Of a DNA stretch of 64,000 nt, positions 47,954-57,802 are shown piece after piece. Location of the stretch: positions 2,225,963 through 2,289,962 of the forward strand of contig NZ_LT575476.1 of the NCBI RefSeq assembly GCF_900086655.1, given 5' to 3'. Source of the stretch: Paenibacillus tuaregi (GTDB taxonomy: Bacteria > Bacillota > Bacilli > Paenibacillales > Paenibacillaceae). The notes below the pieces were generated by a model, which was not told the DNA's origin, did not search any database, and saw only the letters and a list, made by a program, of their open reading frames with translations. The translations under genes were made by a program, and so were the position numbers. The stretch's first letter is position 1; each line of letters opens with the position of its first letter.

Positions 47954-48625
47954 ATGTTGAAGAGTGTCTACAACTGGGTTGACGAACGTCTTGATATCAC
48001 GCCGATTTGGAGAGATGTGGCGGACCACGAGGTGCCTGAACACGTGAACCCGGCTCACCATTTTTCCGCATTTGTATACTGTTTCGGCGGTTTGACGTTC
48101 TTTATAACAGTCATCCAGATTCTGTCGGGAATGTTCCTGACGATGTATTATGTGCCAGATATTATTAACGCATATGCAAGCGTTGAGTTTCTTCAGACTA
48201 AGGTGGCATTTGGACAAATTGTCCGCGGGATGCACCACTGGGGAGCGAGTCTGGTTATTGTTATGATGTTCTTACATACCTTGCGCGTATTCTTTACAGG
48301 TTCCTATAAGGCGCCTCGCGAGATGAACTGGGTTGTGGGAATGCTGATCTTTTTTGTTATGATCGGCCTTGGCCTTACAGGTTACCTGCTTCCATGGGAT
48401 AACAAATCCTACTTTGCAACCAAAGTTACACTGGAAATTGCGAATTCAGTTCCTGTCCTTGGACCAATTATCAAAGAACTGCTGCAGGGCGGTACGATTG
48501 TAGGTGCGCAGACGCTGACGCGATTCTTCGCCATTCATGTGTTCTTCCTTCCGGCCGTGTTGCTCATCCTTCTGGTAGGACATTTCATTATGATCCGCAG
48601 ACAGGGAATTTCCGGACCGCTATAA
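47954..48625 (+). CDS. qcrB: Cytochrome b6 subunit of the bc complex
   Basis: A 223-residue membrane protein with four helices. The haem-binding histidine pairs lie in M-H-H-W-G-A (about 93-98) with the later H-x13-H arrangement around residues 107 and 195-211. The start V-Y-N-W-V-D-E-R-L is characteristic of b6-type subunits. The SD AAGGAGG overlaps the qcrA stop codon. Confidence 0.96.
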   Translation: MLKSVYNWVDERLDITPIWRDVADHEVPEHVNPAHHFSAFVYCFGGLTFFITVIQILSGMFLTMYYVPDIINAYASVEFLQTKVAFGQIVRGMHHWGASLVIVMMFLHTLRVFFTGSYKAPREMNWVVGMLIFFVMIGLGLTGYLLPWDNKSYFATKVTLEIANSVPVLGPIIKELLQGGTIVGAQTLTRFFAIHVFFLPAVLLILLVGHFIMIRRQGISGPL

Positions 48626-48654
48626 GATATTCTTAAGAGAAGGGAGGCATATAT

Positions 48655-49545
48655 ATGGGTCACGGAGGCAAATCGAACGAAAAAGTCGTATTTGTCGGCG
48701 ATTCAAGGGTACGTAAAGGGAACGGATTTATTACTCCTCCCGATTACACAGCTTACCCAGGGAAGTCGGAAGCATTTATTCCAAACTTCCTATTAAAAGA
48801 GTGGATGGTTGGTGTAGTGGTCCTTGTAGGCTTCCTGGTACTTACCATTTCTGAGCCTGCCCCACTGGGATTCCCGGCTAACCCAACCGCTTCGGTTATA
48901 CCGATGCCGGACTGGTATTTCTTGTTCTTATATCAATATCTGAAGTATCCATATGCTTCAGGAGATTACATTGTTCTTGGAACACTTGGTGTTCCAGGTG
49001 TTGCTTTTGGCGGTTTGCTGCTGGCCCCATTCCTCGACCGGGGTAAGGAGCGCCGTTTCTACCGCAGACCGATCGCATCCTCTCTGATGCTGTTGTCCTT
49101 GGCTGCGATGGTCTACCTGACCAACTTCGCCTGGACACACTATAAGCATGAGCTTGCAGCGACAGGAATCAAACCGGAGGAAGAGCGCCGGATTGAGAAA
49201 GCAAGGGAGGCAAGGGAGAAGGGACTTCCTGCTCCATCCAACGCCGTCAAGGCTAAGGAAGTAGCCATTGTGGATAAGGATGATCCAGGGATGGAATCCT
49301 TCAAGAAGGCGACTTGTATTTCCTGTCATGCGGCTGATCTTAAGGGAGCAAGCGGCCCGTCGCTTCGCGGTGTAGGGGATAAGCTTGATAAGGCAGCCAT
49401 TCTGACCATTATCAAAGAAGGTAAACAAGGGCCTGAGGGCAACATGCCGAAAATGTATGATACGGCTAAAGGCGCAGGCTTAAGTGATCAAGATATTGAC
49501 CACTTGGCCGAATGGCTCTCCAAGCAAAAGTCGGAAGCCAAGTAA
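48655..49545 (+). CDS. qcrC: Subunit IV / cytochrome c fusion of the bc complex
   Basis: A 296-residue fusion characteristic of Bacillota. The N-terminal part (about 1-170) has three helices and the subunit IV motif P-D-W-Y-F-L-F-L-Y-Q (about 84-93). A charged linker leads to a C-terminal cytochrome c domain with the haem site C-I-S-C-H (about 222-226) and axial Met in N-M-P-K-M. It passes electrons to cytochrome c oxidases. A terminator follows. Confidence 0.96.
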   Translation: MGHGGKSNEKVVFVGDSRVRKGNGFITPPDYTAYPGKSEAFIPNFLLKEWMVGVVVLVGFLVLTISEPAPLGFPANPTASVIPMPDWYFLFLYQYLKYPYASGDYIVLGTLGVPGVAFGGLLLAPFLDRGKERRFYRRPIASSLMLLSLAAMVYLTNFAWTHYKHELAATGIKPEEERRIEKAREAREKGLPAPSNAVKAKEVAIVDKDDPGMESFKKATCISCHAADLKGASGPSLRGVGDKLDKAAILTIIKEGKQGPEGNMPKMYDTAKGAGLSDQDIDHLAEWLSKQKSEAK

Positions 49546-49562
49546 GCTGAAATGAACCTGAG

Positions 49563-49593
49563 AAGCCTGATCGCATATGCGATCAGGCTTTTT
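49563..49593 (+). terminator. Terminator after qcrABC
   Basis: AAGCCTGATCGC-ATAT-GCGATCAGGCTT and T-run; a perfect 12-bp stem. Confidence 0.9.
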
Positions 49594-49649
49594 GCTGGAT
49601 ATTCCCGGGACAAACCGTTATATTCAGATAAGACAGAGGGGGAATCTTC

Positions 49650-50276
49650 ATGAGCATATCTTATTGGTGGAGCAGGGAATTCCTAACCAGCCGGGGATTT
49701 TTGTGGCTTTTATTTGTTTTTAATTTGCTGGGCACGATTTACGGGTATTACTGGTATGGGAATCAGATCGAGTACACGATTGCCAACAATCCGCTCTGGC
49801 AGGTGATCTTTGTACCGGACAGTCCAACAGCGAGCCTGTTTTTTACCTTGTCCTTAACTTTCCTCATGTGGCCCAAACTGCTTGCGAACTATCGCGGCGT
49901 GCGAGTGCTTCTGGAAGCACTGGCCGTGGTGACCAGTGTAAAATATGGCGTATGGGCGGTCAGCATCATTTTTGCCGGAGCTTATCAGGGGAATGTGATC
50001 GGCTGGCAGGATTGGATGCTAGTGGCTTCGCATACGGCGATGGCCGTTGAAGCCTTGCTCTACGTCCGCTTTTTTAAATTTGGAACCGTAATTCTATTAG
50101 GCGCTGGCTTGTGGACCCTCCTTAACGACATGGTGGACTATACATATGAGGTGTTCCCTTGGCTGCCTGTCCAGCTTATGGATGACCTGCCTGCTGTCCG
50201 GAATTTCACCGTCCTGCTTACATTACTTAGTGTGGCAGCGGGCTGGTTTGCTTTGCGTCAAGCAAGAAGATCTTAG
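49650..50276 (+). CDS. ypjA: DUF1405 membrane protein (YpjA-like)
   Basis: A 208-residue integral membrane protein with five or six helices. It is rich in Trp/Tyr, with F-N-L-L-G-T-I-Y-G-Y-Y-W-Y (about 24-36) and V-P-D-S-P-T-A (about 54-60), as in B. subtilis YpjA (DUF1405). Located directly after qcrC, as in B. subtilis. The start follows AGAGGGGGAATC. Function unknown. Confidence 0.85.
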   Translation: MSISYWWSREFLTSRGFLWLLFVFNLLGTIYGYYWYGNQIEYTIANNPLWQVIFVPDSPTASLFFTLSLTFLMWPKLLANYRGVRVLLEALAVVTSVKYGVWAVSIIFAGAYQGNVIGWQDWMLVASHTAMAVEALLYVRFFKFGTVILLGAGLWTLLNDMVDYTYEVFPWLPVQLMDDLPAVRNFTVLLTLLSVAAGWFALRQARRS

Positions 50277-50341
50277 GTTCATCTGATTTGTTCTAGCTCA
50301 GGACAGCCCTTCATATGTATGGATTACAGGAGGGGATGTCC

Positions 50342-51202
50342 GTGAGTGTAAACCGGCGGGGATGGATGTGCTTGAGTGCAGGATGTATTGTGCTGATTAT
50401 GCTGCTGCTTCCGCTGCAGACGGTTCGTGCTCATCATGATGCCAAGCACACCGCGCAGCTGAATGAGCTGGATAGCGCATCGGAGGCGCTGTACCGTTAT
50501 ATGCAGGATGGGAACGGGGAGAAGGCCCAAGTGGAGATGGACCGGATTGTGCGGTTGGTGGAGACCATATCTTTCAAAGGCTTGTCCTCAGTGGAGGGGA
50601 TTCACGCGCTGTCTGAGACGGTTATGGATACAAGAGAGGCCTTGGTTCGCAGCCAATCTTCACCAGAAGAGTGGAGGAACACCTCTTCCCGTCTCCGCCT
50701 GGCGGTTGACAGTCTGATTCACAAGCAGCAGCCGCTGTGGCACCAGTACTATAAGCTGTTTACTGACGATCTCAGCCAGCTTGCCAAAGCCCGCAGTGAT
50801 GCGGATGCCAAGAGTTTGCAGAATGCTGTTCACACGCTTAAGTCCCATTATGAGACGATCCGGCCAGCGGCGGCCATTCAGCTGGATAATTCGATCATTG
50901 CGAAGGCAGACTCGTGGTTATCCTATTTGGAGAGCGTGAGTATGAAGAAAGATTTGGATGCCTCAGAGCTGAAGAGCGTTCTTGACAGCGGGGAGGGTGT
51001 GATCCATGATCTGTTTGGCAAAAAAAGATCCGAGCCGGTTCTGCTGCCTCTTGCCGGCAGCTCGAATCCCTGGAAGTGGAGTCTGCTGATCGGCGGCTGG
51101 ATTGCCCTGGCACTAACCTATACCGGAATGCGGCATTATAATGCATATCAGGAGGTCAGACCGGTCTCTGGCAGCAAAGACAGAGGCGGATGGAGATTTT
51201 AA
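50342..51202 (+). CDS. ypjB: Sporulation protein YpjB
   Basis: A 286-residue protein with an N-terminal signal segment (about 8-30, ending at V-R-A), a long helical extracytoplasmic domain and a C-terminal transmembrane helix (about 245-265) with a basic tail. It matches YpjB (SpoYpjB family), which is expressed in the mother cell in B. subtilis. GTG at 50342 is preferred because AGGAGGGG is six to eight bases upstream; an ATG at 50336 would touch the SD. Confidence 0.8.
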   Translation: MSVNRRGWMCLSAGCIVLIMLLLPLQTVRAHHDAKHTAQLNELDSASEALYRYMQDGNGEKAQVEMDRIVRLVETISFKGLSSVEGIHALSETVMDTREALVRSQSSPEEWRNTSSRLRLAVDSLIHKQQPLWHQYYKLFTDDLSQLAKARSDADAKSLQNAVHTLKSHYETIRPAAAIQLDNSIIAKADSWLSYLESVSMKKDLDASELKSVLDSGEGVIHDLFGKKRSEPVLLPLAGSSNPWKWSLLIGGWIALALTYTGMRHYNAYQEVRPVSGSKDRGGWRF

Positions 51203-51210
51203 TTTTAGTA

Positions 51211-51254
51211 AAAGGAAGAACCGCACGTAATAACGGACGGCTCTTCCTTTTTTT
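51211..51254. terminator. Bidirectional terminator between ypjB and the YitT gene
   Basis: AAAGGAAGA-ACCG pairs with CGG-TCTTCCTTT. A T7 run follows on the + strand and a T4 tail on the minus strand, where the convergent gene ends. Confidence 0.7.
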
Positions 51255-51264
51255 GGTTGAATGT

Positions 51265-52140
51265 TCAATTCATATCTTCTTTAAATCCTTCTCCATGCAC
51301 ATCGTGCACATCATTGATAATAATAAAGGCCCGCGGATCTACGGATTTGGCAATTTGGGTCAATCTCCGGATTTCCTGCCTTCCTACAACACAATAGGCC
51401 ATATGCTTGGCTTGCTTAGAGTAAGCTCCCACGGCTGGAATCAAAGTAACCCCGCGTTCCATTTCCTTTGTAATTAGTTCCGCAATATCAGGGGCGTAAT
51501 CGCTGATAATGGTAAAGGCTTTGGCTGAATAAGCGCCCTCCTGAATAAAATCAATAACTTTGGAGGCGATGAAGACGGCGACCAGTGTATATAAAATCTG
51601 TTCTTTCTTGATATACAGCAGGGAAGCCCCGATGATAATCACATCTAACGCCAAAATGACCTGGCCCATACTCCAGCCATATTTGCGGTTACAGATTCGT
51701 GCAATAATATCCGAACCGCCTGTTGTCCCGCCAAACCGGAACACAAGTCCAAGACCAGCGCCGAGTGTGACGCCGGCATACAGTGCAATTAATATGTAAT
51801 CATGCTCGGTCTGGAACGGGATGATCCAGCCTTTGCGGATCAGCTGCTCAAACAGCCAAAGAAAGAAGGTAAGCGATCCGATTCCGATCCCGCTATATAC
51901 AATTTGCCGGCTCCCCAGCACTTTCCAGCCTAACAGGAACAGCGGAATGTTCAAGACCAGGGTGGATAGGGAAGGTGAAATCGAGAAGGCGTATTTGAGC
52001 AGGATCGTAATCCCTGTCACTCCGCCCTCCATCAGTTTATTAGGGATGATAAAATAAAGCAGCCCAAAGGCATAAATGGCCGTACCGAGCAGGATCGGCA
52101 GGATGGTTTTGGTTAAACGGGCCAGTCTGGTGGTAAGCAT
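51265..52140 (-). CDS. ypjC: YitT family membrane protein (YpjC-like)
   Basis: A 291-residue protein with five helices (DUF161, about 10-180) and a C-terminal soluble DUF2179 domain (about 215-285: I-I-S-D-Y-A-P-D-I, then G-V-T-L-I-P-A-V-G-A-Y). The R-F-G-G-T-T-G-G-S-D-I-I-A motif (about 136-148) is the family hallmark. It lies in the ypjC place but is the only minus-strand gene of the segment. ATG 52140 follows GCGAGGGA. Transport role suspected, not known. Confidence 0.9.
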   Translation of the reverse strand: MLTTRLARLTKTILPILLGTAIYAFGLLYFIIPNKLMEGGVTGITILLKYAFSISPSLSTLVLNIPLFLLGWKVLGSRQIVYSGIGIGSLTFFLWLFEQLIRKGWIIPFQTEHDYILIALYAGVTLGAGLGLVFRFGGTTGGSDIIARICNRKYGWSMGQVILALDVIIIGASLLYIKKEQILYTLVAVFIASKVIDFIQEGAYSAKAFTIISDYAPDIAELITKEMERGVTLIPAVGAYSKQAKHMAYCVVGRQEIRRLTQIAKSVDPRAFIIINDVHDVHGEGFKEDMN

Positions 52141-52293
52141 GCAATCCCTCGCTTGTTGGATAATAGTGGAGTCAGTAAGCTCCAATGTTTAGTATACCTT
52201 TTTAGGTAAGGATTAAAAAAGGATTTGTTTTCAAAACTTCTTTAGGATAACATAGGGGTAAAACCTTCAGACCCGAAGGGGGGCATTATTTAA

Positions 52294-52626
52294 ATGGAAG
52301 AGAAATCCCTCGCCGAGATTCAACGCGAAGTGGATCGTTACATATCCCAGTTCAAGGAAGGCTATTTCAGCCCGCTTGCATTGCTTGCCAGGATGAGCGA
52401 GGAGGTTGGCGAGCTGGCTAGAGAAGTGAATCATACTTATGGTGAGAAGCCCAAGAAAGTAACCGAAGCAGAGAACTCGATTGAGCTGGAGCTGGGGGAT
52501 ATTTTGTTTATTACGGCCTGCTTTGCCAATTCGCTTGGAATTGATCTGACAGAGGCTCATAACAAGGTGATGCATAAATTCAATGCCAGAGACGCGGACC
52601 GCTGGACGAAAGTAGACACCGACTGA
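52294..52626 (+). CDS. ypjD: MazG-like nucleotide pyrophosphohydrolase
   Basis: A 110-residue all-alpha NTP pyrophosphatase. The metal motif E-E-x-x-E is E-E-V-G-E-L (about 35-40) and the second is E-L-G-D-I-L-F (about 67-73, E-x2-D). It hydrolyses (d)NTPs to monophosphates, possibly cleaning modified nucleotides. Position before dapB matches B. subtilis ypjD. The start follows AAGGGGGGC. Confidence 0.92.
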   Translation: MEEKSLAEIQREVDRYISQFKEGYFSPLALLARMSEEVGELAREVNHTYGEKPKKVTEAENSIELELGDILFITACFANSLGIDLTEAHNKVMHKFNARDADRWTKVDTD

Positions 52627-52679
52627 GCCCTTCTATCATATGCTGTAAGAACAGCAGCCTAAGAGAAGGGGGAAGCCCT

Positions 52680-53213
52680 ATGATGAAAGCGGAAGACTGT
52701 CTGGCTGAAGCCTATAAAAGCATCTTGGAGAATGATTTTGAACAGGCCATAAGATGGTTCGATCATGCGCTGAATTTCAGCCCTCTTGATGCGGATATTC
52801 ATTACCGCTGCTCGGTGACCTGCGCTCGTAGCGGCAGACTTGATAAGGCACTTTATCATGCGGAGCAGGCTGTGAATCTTACTCCCGGCATGGATGAATA
52901 TAACCTGCATATGGAACGTTTGCAGGGAATGGAGATGACCCAGAGGGCACTCCGGATACTGGAAGCCCCTAACGTGGAGATGAGCGGAATAAGAGAAGCC
53001 GCCATTCTGCTTGAACAGGCCGTGATGAAGGATCCCTTGTCTTCCCAAGCCTTTACAGGACTTGCAGCAGCGTATAGCGAACTTGGTGAACATCCGCTTG
53101 CCCTCTCTGCTTTGAGGGAGGCAATCAATCTGCTCGAAGGTGATCCTTCGGTTCAATCTTTAAAAGAATGGGAATTACGTATCGAATCCAAGATCAACCA
53201 ATCATCATCCTAG
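52680..53213 (+). CDS. Tetratricopeptide repeat protein
   Basis: A 177-residue protein with TPR units at about 6-39 (A-I-R-W-F-D-H-A-L), 40-73 (A-L-Y-H-A-E-Q-A-V) and 118-152 (A-L-S-A-L-R-E-A-I), separated by a degenerate stretch. Probably a cytoplasmic protein-binding scaffold. Inserted between ypjD and dapB relative to B. subtilis. The start follows GAGAAGGGGG. The partner is unknown. Confidence 0.8.
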   Translation: MMKAEDCLAEAYKSILENDFEQAIRWFDHALNFSPLDADIHYRCSVTCARSGRLDKALYHAEQAVNLTPGMDEYNLHMERLQGMEMTQRALRILEAPNVEMSGIREAAILLEQAVMKDPLSSQAFTGLAAAYSELGEHPLALSALREAINLLEGDPSVQSLKEWELRIESKINQSSS

Positions 53214-53234
53214 TGGACAGTGAGGAGCATGAAT

Positions 53235-54038
53235 ATGACGACGAAGATTAGAGTGGCGGTGGCTGGCGCAGCTGGCCGAATGGGGAAGGAAGTTGTAAAG
53301 ATGGTTTTGGAGGATGCCGATCTAGAATTGGCAGCTGCCATCAATCGTTCAGGTGAAGGGACAGATGCAGGTGAGCTGGTCGGGCTCCCTGCTTGCGGGA
53401 TAAAAGTTCAATCCGATCTTGAGCTGGCCTTGGTGGAGAGTAAAGCTCAGGTGCTGGTTGACTTTACAACTCCTCAATTTGCTTATTCCAATACGGAGCT
53501 TGCGATCCGCCTTGGGGTATCGCCTGTGGTCGGGACGACGGGCTTTACTCCGGAACAAATTGAGGATCTGGACAAGCTGTGCCAGAGCAAAGGCGTTGGC
53601 GGACTGATCGCCCCGAATTTCTCCATTGGGGCCATCCTGATGATGAAATTCGCTGCCCAGGCTGCCAAGCACTTCCCTCATCTGGAGATTATTGAGTACC
53701 ATGGGGATCAGAAGCTGGATGCCCCATCCGGAACCGCAGTGAAGACCGCTGAATTGATTGCCCAGAACAGGGAAGAATTCCGTCAAGGCAACCCGAAAGA
53801 GGAAGAGACTATTGAGGGGGCAAGGGGCGGTTATTACAATGGCTTCCGCATTCACAGCGTGCGCCTGCCGGGTGTGTTCGCCCAGCAGGAGGTTATTTTC
53901 GGAGGATTTGGCCAGACCTTGAAGATCCGTCATGATTCTTACGAGCGTGCAGGCTATATGCCCGGCGTGAATCTGGCTGTGAAGAAGGTTATGGAGTATA
54001 AAGGACTTGTATACGGCTTTGAACATTTTATCGATTAG
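53235..54038 (+). CDS. dapB: 4-hydroxy-tetrahydrodipicolinate reductase
   Basis: A 267-residue enzyme of lysine and diaminopimelate synthesis. The nucleotide motif is G-A-A-G-R-M-G (about 11-17). The catalytic segment [15 protein letters not shown] (about 154-168) reads G-D-Q where H-H-x-x-K is usual, but H, K and S-G-T are kept. ATG 53235 is selected because GAGGAG lies seven bases upstream; two earlier in-frame starts sit on the SD. Confidence 0.95.
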   Translation: MTTKIRVAVAGAAGRMGKEVVKMVLEDADLELAAAINRSGEGTDAGELVGLPACGIKVQSDLELALVESKAQVLVDFTTPQFAYSNTELAIRLGVSPVVGTTGFTPEQIEDLDKLCQSKGVGGLIAPNFSIGAILMMKFAAQAAKHFPHLEIIEYHGDQKLDAPSGTAVKTAELIAQNREEFRQGNPKEEETIEGARGGYYNGFRIHSVRLPGVFAQQEVIFGGFGQTLKIRHDSYERAGYMPGVNLAVKKVMEYKGLVYGFEHFID

Positions 54039-54055
54039 CAGGGGGAGTCTCAGAC

Positions 54056-54478
54056 ATGCTGAACATTGCTTTTATTGCCCACGACCGTAAAAAAGAAGAG
54101 ATCGTTAACTTTGTTATTGCATATGAACATGTGTTTCATGGGAAGACCTTGTACTCGACCGGCACAACAGGCCAGCGTATTATGGAGAATACCAAGCTGA
54201 AGATTCACCGCTTCCTGTCCGGACCGCTGGGTGGAGACCAGCAGATTGGAGCTTTGATTGCCCAGAATCAAATGGATCTGGTCATTTTCCTGCGTGATCC
54301 GCTGATGGCGCAGCCTCATGAACCGGATATTAGCGCGCTTCTTCGCCTGTGTGACGTTCACGGCATTCCTGTTGCGACCAATGTAGCTTCCGCAGAAATT
54401 ATGGTACGAGCTATGGACCGCGGAGATTTGAGCTGGCGTGAGCTGGTTGAACTACACCGCCCAAGGTTAGATAAATGA
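54056..54478 (+). CDS. mgsA: Methylglyoxal synthase
   Basis: A 140-residue enzyme converting dihydroxyacetone phosphate to methylglyoxal. Motifs are A-H-D-R-K-K (about 8-13), T-G-T-T-G (about 39-43), S-G-P-L-G-G-D-Q-Q (about 58-66) with the catalytic Asp, and R-D-P-L. The neighbouring bacillithiol genes matter because bacillithiol helps detoxify methylglyoxal. It overlaps bshB1 by four bases. Confidence 0.95.
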   Translation: MLNIAFIAHDRKKEEIVNFVIAYEHVFHGKTLYSTGTTGQRIMENTKLKIHRFLSGPLGGDQQIGALIAQNQMDLVIFLRDPLMAQPHEPDISALLRLCDVHGIPVATNVASAEIMVRAMDRGDLSWRELVELHRPRLDK

Positions 54479-55164
54479 GTAAGGGGCTCGATATCCTTAT
54501 CTTTGGGGCTCATGCGGACGATGCGGAGATTGGCATGGCCGCAACCATCGCCAAACACGTTCAGGCAGGCTACAAAGTTGGGATCTGTGATCTGACTGAA
54601 GCCGAATTGTCATCCAACGGGAATGTGGAACTGCGTAAGCAGGAGGCGGACAAGGCGTCCAACGTGCTTGGGCTTGAGGTCCGCACCAATCTTGGCCTGC
54701 CCGATCGCGGCCTGTATATGACACCCGAGCATGTGGCTGCGGTCACCTCGGTGATCCGGGAATATGCTCCCCGGGTTGTATTCGCCCCCTATTGGGAGGA
54801 TCGGCACCCTGATCATGTTGCATGCAGCAAGCTTGTAGAAGAAGCGGTGTTTAATGCCAAGCTTCGAAATTGGATGCCGGACAAGCCCGCGGTGCTGGTG
54901 GAGGATTTGTATTTCTATTTCATTAATGACTGGAGAACACCGGATCTTATTGTGGATGTGAGTGATCACTATGAGATCAAGATGAAATCTCTGATGTGTT
55001 ATGAATCCCAATTCACACCTGCCAAGGATGGGGTCGCGACTCCGCTGACGCAGGGTTATGTGGAACGGGTAAAAGCGAGGGACGCGCTGCTTGGACAACG
55101 GAAGCTGATTCCTTATGCAGAAGGGTTCGCGGTCAAGACCCCATATAAAGTTCATCTATTTTAA
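54475..55164 (+). CDS. bshB1: N-acetylglucosaminyl-L-malate deacetylase BshB1
   Basis: A 229-residue zinc deacetylase of the LmbE/PIG-L family for the second step of bacillithiol synthesis. The zinc motif A-H-A-D-D-A-E-I-G (about 11-19, H-x-D-D) and H-P-D-H (about 110-113) are clear. It sits between mgsA and bshA exactly as in B. subtilis ypjG-ypjH. Confidence 0.95.
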   Translation: MSKGLDILIFGAHADDAEIGMAATIAKHVQAGYKVGICDLTEAELSSNGNVELRKQEADKASNVLGLEVRTNLGLPDRGLYMTPEHVAAVTSVIREYAPRVVFAPYWEDRHPDHVACSKLVEEAVFNAKLRNWMPDKPAVLVEDLYFYFINDWRTPDLIVDVSDHYEIKMKSLMCYESQFTPAKDGVATPLTQGYVERVKARDALLGQRKLIPYAEGFAVKTPYKVHLF

Positions 55165-55238
55165 CCCAATGAATCATACGATGTATGGAAGTGACAAATC
55201 GATGGTTATCATTCTATAAGAAAGAAGGTGCCCCTGAC

Positions 55239-56399
55239 ATGAGCCAATCTCTCAAAATCGGCATCACCTGTTACCCGACACTTGGCGGATCAGGGGTTGT
55301 GGCTACCGAACTTGGCAAGCTGCTTGCTGAGAAGGGCCATGAGGTTCATTTTATATCCCATAGTGTCCCGTTCCGGCTCGGAGCTTTTCAGAAAAATATA
55401 TTCTATCATGAAGTAGAAGTGAACGATTATTACGTATTCCGGTATCCGCCTTATGACTTGTCGCTTGCGACCAAAATGGCCCAGGTTGCCAAGCGGGAGA
55501 AGCTGGATATTCTGCATGTTCATTATGCTGTACCCCATGCGGTATGCGCCTTCCTGGCCAAACAGATGGTCGGAGACAGCCTTAAAGTAGTGACCACGCT
55601 GCACGGAACAGATATTACGGTATTAGCCCAGGATGAATCGCTTAAGGACCTCATCAGACTGGCGATTAACGAGAGTGATGCGGTGACCTCGGTATCTGAG
55701 GACCTGATGAGAGAAACACGGGAGGTTCTGGAGATCACCCGCGATATTGATTTAACCTATAACTTTGTAGATAAACGGATTTACTATCCGCGTGACATAG
55801 ATTCGCTGCGCAGTGATTTTGCTTTTCCTAACGAGAAGATTTTGATGCATATCTCGAATTTCCGGCCGGTTAAGCGTGTGCATGATGTGGTTGATATCTT
55901 CTCACAGGTGAGTGCACAAATCCCGGCGCGCCTGCTGTTTGTGGGCGAGGGTCCGGACCTGCCGAAGGTTCAGTGCAAGATCAAGGAGCTTGGCCTGGAG
56001 GACCGTGTGCATTTCCTCGGTAAGCAGGATCAGATCGCCCAGATCATTTCAATGGCTGATGTCCTGCTGCTGCCTTCAGAGAAAGAGAGTTTCGGGCTGG
56101 TTGCTCTGGAGGCCATGGCCTGCGGCGTGCCAACGATCGGTTCACAAGCAGGGGGAATTCCTGAGCTGGTGGCGCATGGAGTCACCGGATTTCTGGCTCC
56201 GACCGGGGATACAAAAGCGATGGCTGATTATGCCGTTAAGCTGCTGACCGACGAAAAGCTGGCTGGCGAAATGTCCAAGGCTTGTCTGGACCGGGCAAGA
56301 TGCCAGTTCAGCAGCGACCGGATCACGGATGAATATGAGCAAATTTACTACCGGGTGCTTGGGAGGCAAGTTCCAAGCCTAAAGCCGGTATGCAGCTAA
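55239..56399 (+). CDS. bshA: N-acetyl-alpha-D-glucosaminyl L-malate synthase BshA
   Basis: A 386-residue GT4 glycosyltransferase joining UDP-GlcNAc to L-malate, first step of bacillithiol synthesis. The N-terminal [11 protein letters not shown] (about 14-24) and the C-terminal [16 protein letters not shown] (about 282-297) are diagnostic. ATG 55239 follows AAGAAGGTG; longer frames lack an SD. Confidence 0.96.
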   Translation: MSQSLKIGITCYPTLGGSGVVATELGKLLAEKGHEVHFISHSVPFRLGAFQKNIFYHEVEVNDYYVFRYPPYDLSLATKMAQVAKREKLDILHVHYAVPHAVCAFLAKQMVGDSLKVVTTLHGTDITVLAQDESLKDLIRLAINESDAVTSVSEDLMRETREVLEITRDIDLTYNFVDKRIYYPRDIDSLRSDFAFPNEKILMHISNFRPVKRVHDVVDIFSQVSAQIPARLLFVGEGPDLPKVQCKIKELGLEDRVHFLGKQDQIAQIISMADVLLLPSEKESFGLVALEAMACGVPTIGSQAGGIPELVAHGVTGFLAPTGDTKAMADYAVKLLTDEKLAGEMSKACLDRARCQFSSDRITDEYEQIYYRVLGRQVPSLKPVCS

Positions 56400-56402
56400 T
56401 AA

Positions 56403-56445
56403 ACTCCGGGTGAGAGGAACTTCCCTCTCCCCGGAGTCTTGTTTG
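56403..56445 (+). terminator. Hairpin after bshA
   Basis: ACTCCGGG-GAGAGG pairs with CCTCTCC-CCGGAGT, then CTTGTTTG. The stem is strong and the T-run weak. Confidence 0.6.
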
Positions 56446-56464
56446 CGAGGAGAGGGTTGAAGTT

Positions 56465-57802
56465 ATGAAGATGTGGACACAGGTGGAGCCTGCAATGATG
56501 TCCGCTGGTGTGCAGGTGTTAACGAAATTAACCCAGGCGGGTTATGAGGCTTATTGGGTGGGCGGGTGTGTCCGTGATGAGATCATGGGCAGGCCGGTCC
56601 ACGACATGGATATTGCCACGTCAGCCAAGCCTGAGGACGTCATTCAGCTGTTTGACCGGAGCGTGCCGACGGGGCTTAAGCACGGAACCGTGACTGTACT
56701 TATCGGCAAGCAGGCATTCGAGGTCACAACCTTTCGCAAGGAGACCGAGTATGAGGATCACCGGCGTCCCGTGTCCGTGCAGTTCGTTGACGCGATCCGG
56801 GAGGATTTGGAGCGAAGGGACTTCACCATGAACGCCATGGCCATGGATCTGGAAGGAAACTTAACGGACCCTTTCCAAGGACGTAGGGATATTGAGCTTA
56901 AGGTGATCCGCTGTGTGGGGGACGCGGACAAGCGGTTTGACGAAGATGCGCTGCGGATGATCCGTGCGGTCCGGTTCGCTTCCGTTTTCGGCTTCAGACT
57001 CGTTCCCAGCACCTGGAGAGCCATAATGCGCAGCCGGGACAAGATGGGATACATAGCGACCGAAAGAATCCGTACCGAGCTGGAGAAAATGCTTGCCGGG
57101 CCAGACCCCATCCGGGGGCTCGAGCTTCTGAGACGGAGCAGGCTGCTTGAGCAGGCCAAGATTCCGGCCGATCTGACTCATCTGGACGAGAAGCGGCTTA
57201 AGCATCTCTCCTCCCTGCCTGCAGAACCCTTATGGTTAAGACTATCACTCCTAATCCAGGCGCTTCATATCCCCGAAGATGAGGTTCTGGATTTGTTGAA
57301 ACGCTGGACGTTCTCCAACCGGGATGCAAGTGCTGCAGCCGGACTGGTCCGCTTCGACCAGGAGTGGTCGTCGATTGTATATCATTCAAGGCACCTTGAT
57401 ACCGCTGAGAGCATAGAGTTCATGCGCCGAAGCTGGATCGCGCTGCAGCTGGCTTATGGCAAGGAAATTGCCGGTTTATGGATCGACAGGGCCGTAGTCT
57501 TAACCCAGGCTTCAAAGGCTGATCGACCAGATGTTCCGGGATCGGAGCAGCAGACAAATCCGAATATGACGGGGGATCTTGAGCAAATTCGCAGGTGGCA
57601 TACGAGTGTGCCGCTGCATCAGGTCAAAGAGCTTGCGCTCACCGGTACGGATGTGCTGGAGGCGGCCGGGAGACCGGGAGGGCCGTGGCTCAGCATTTTA
57701 ATGAAAAAACTGCTGCTTGCCGCAGCCGTGGGTGATGTCGCCAACGAGCATGTTGAACTGATTGAAGAAGTGAAACGGATGGTGAACGAAGATGAAGCCT
57801 AA
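56465..57802 (+). CDS. cca: CCA tRNA nucleotidyltransferase
   Basis: A 445-residue class II enzyme adding CCA to tRNA 3' ends. The catalytic head shows V-G-G-C-V-R-D (about 36-42) and D-M-D-I-A-T (about 52-57), with E-D-H-R-R and R-R-D-F-T-M-N-A-M-A following. The neck and body (about 150-260) carry R-M-I-R-A-V-R-F-A. The C-terminal 130 residues are variable. It overlaps birA by eleven bases. Confidence 0.96.
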   Translation: MKMWTQVEPAMMSAGVQVLTKLTQAGYEAYWVGGCVRDEIMGRPVHDMDIATSAKPEDVIQLFDRSVPTGLKHGTVTVLIGKQAFEVTTFRKETEYEDHRRPVSVQFVDAIREDLERRDFTMNAMAMDLEGNLTDPFQGRRDIELKVIRCVGDADKRFDEDALRMIRAVRFASVFGFRLVPSTWRAIMRSRDKMGYIATERIRTELEKMLAGPDPIRGLELLRRSRLLEQAKIPADLTHLDEKRLKHLSSLPAEPLWLRLSLLIQALHIPEDEVLDLLKRWTFSNRDASAAAGLVRFDQEWSSIVYHSRHLDTAESIEFMRRSWIALQLAYGKEIAGLWIDRAVVLTQASKADRPDVPGSEQQTNPNMTGDLEQIRRWHTSVPLHQVKELALTGTDVLEAAGRPGGPWLSILMKKLLLAAAVGDVANEHVELIEEVKRMVNEDEA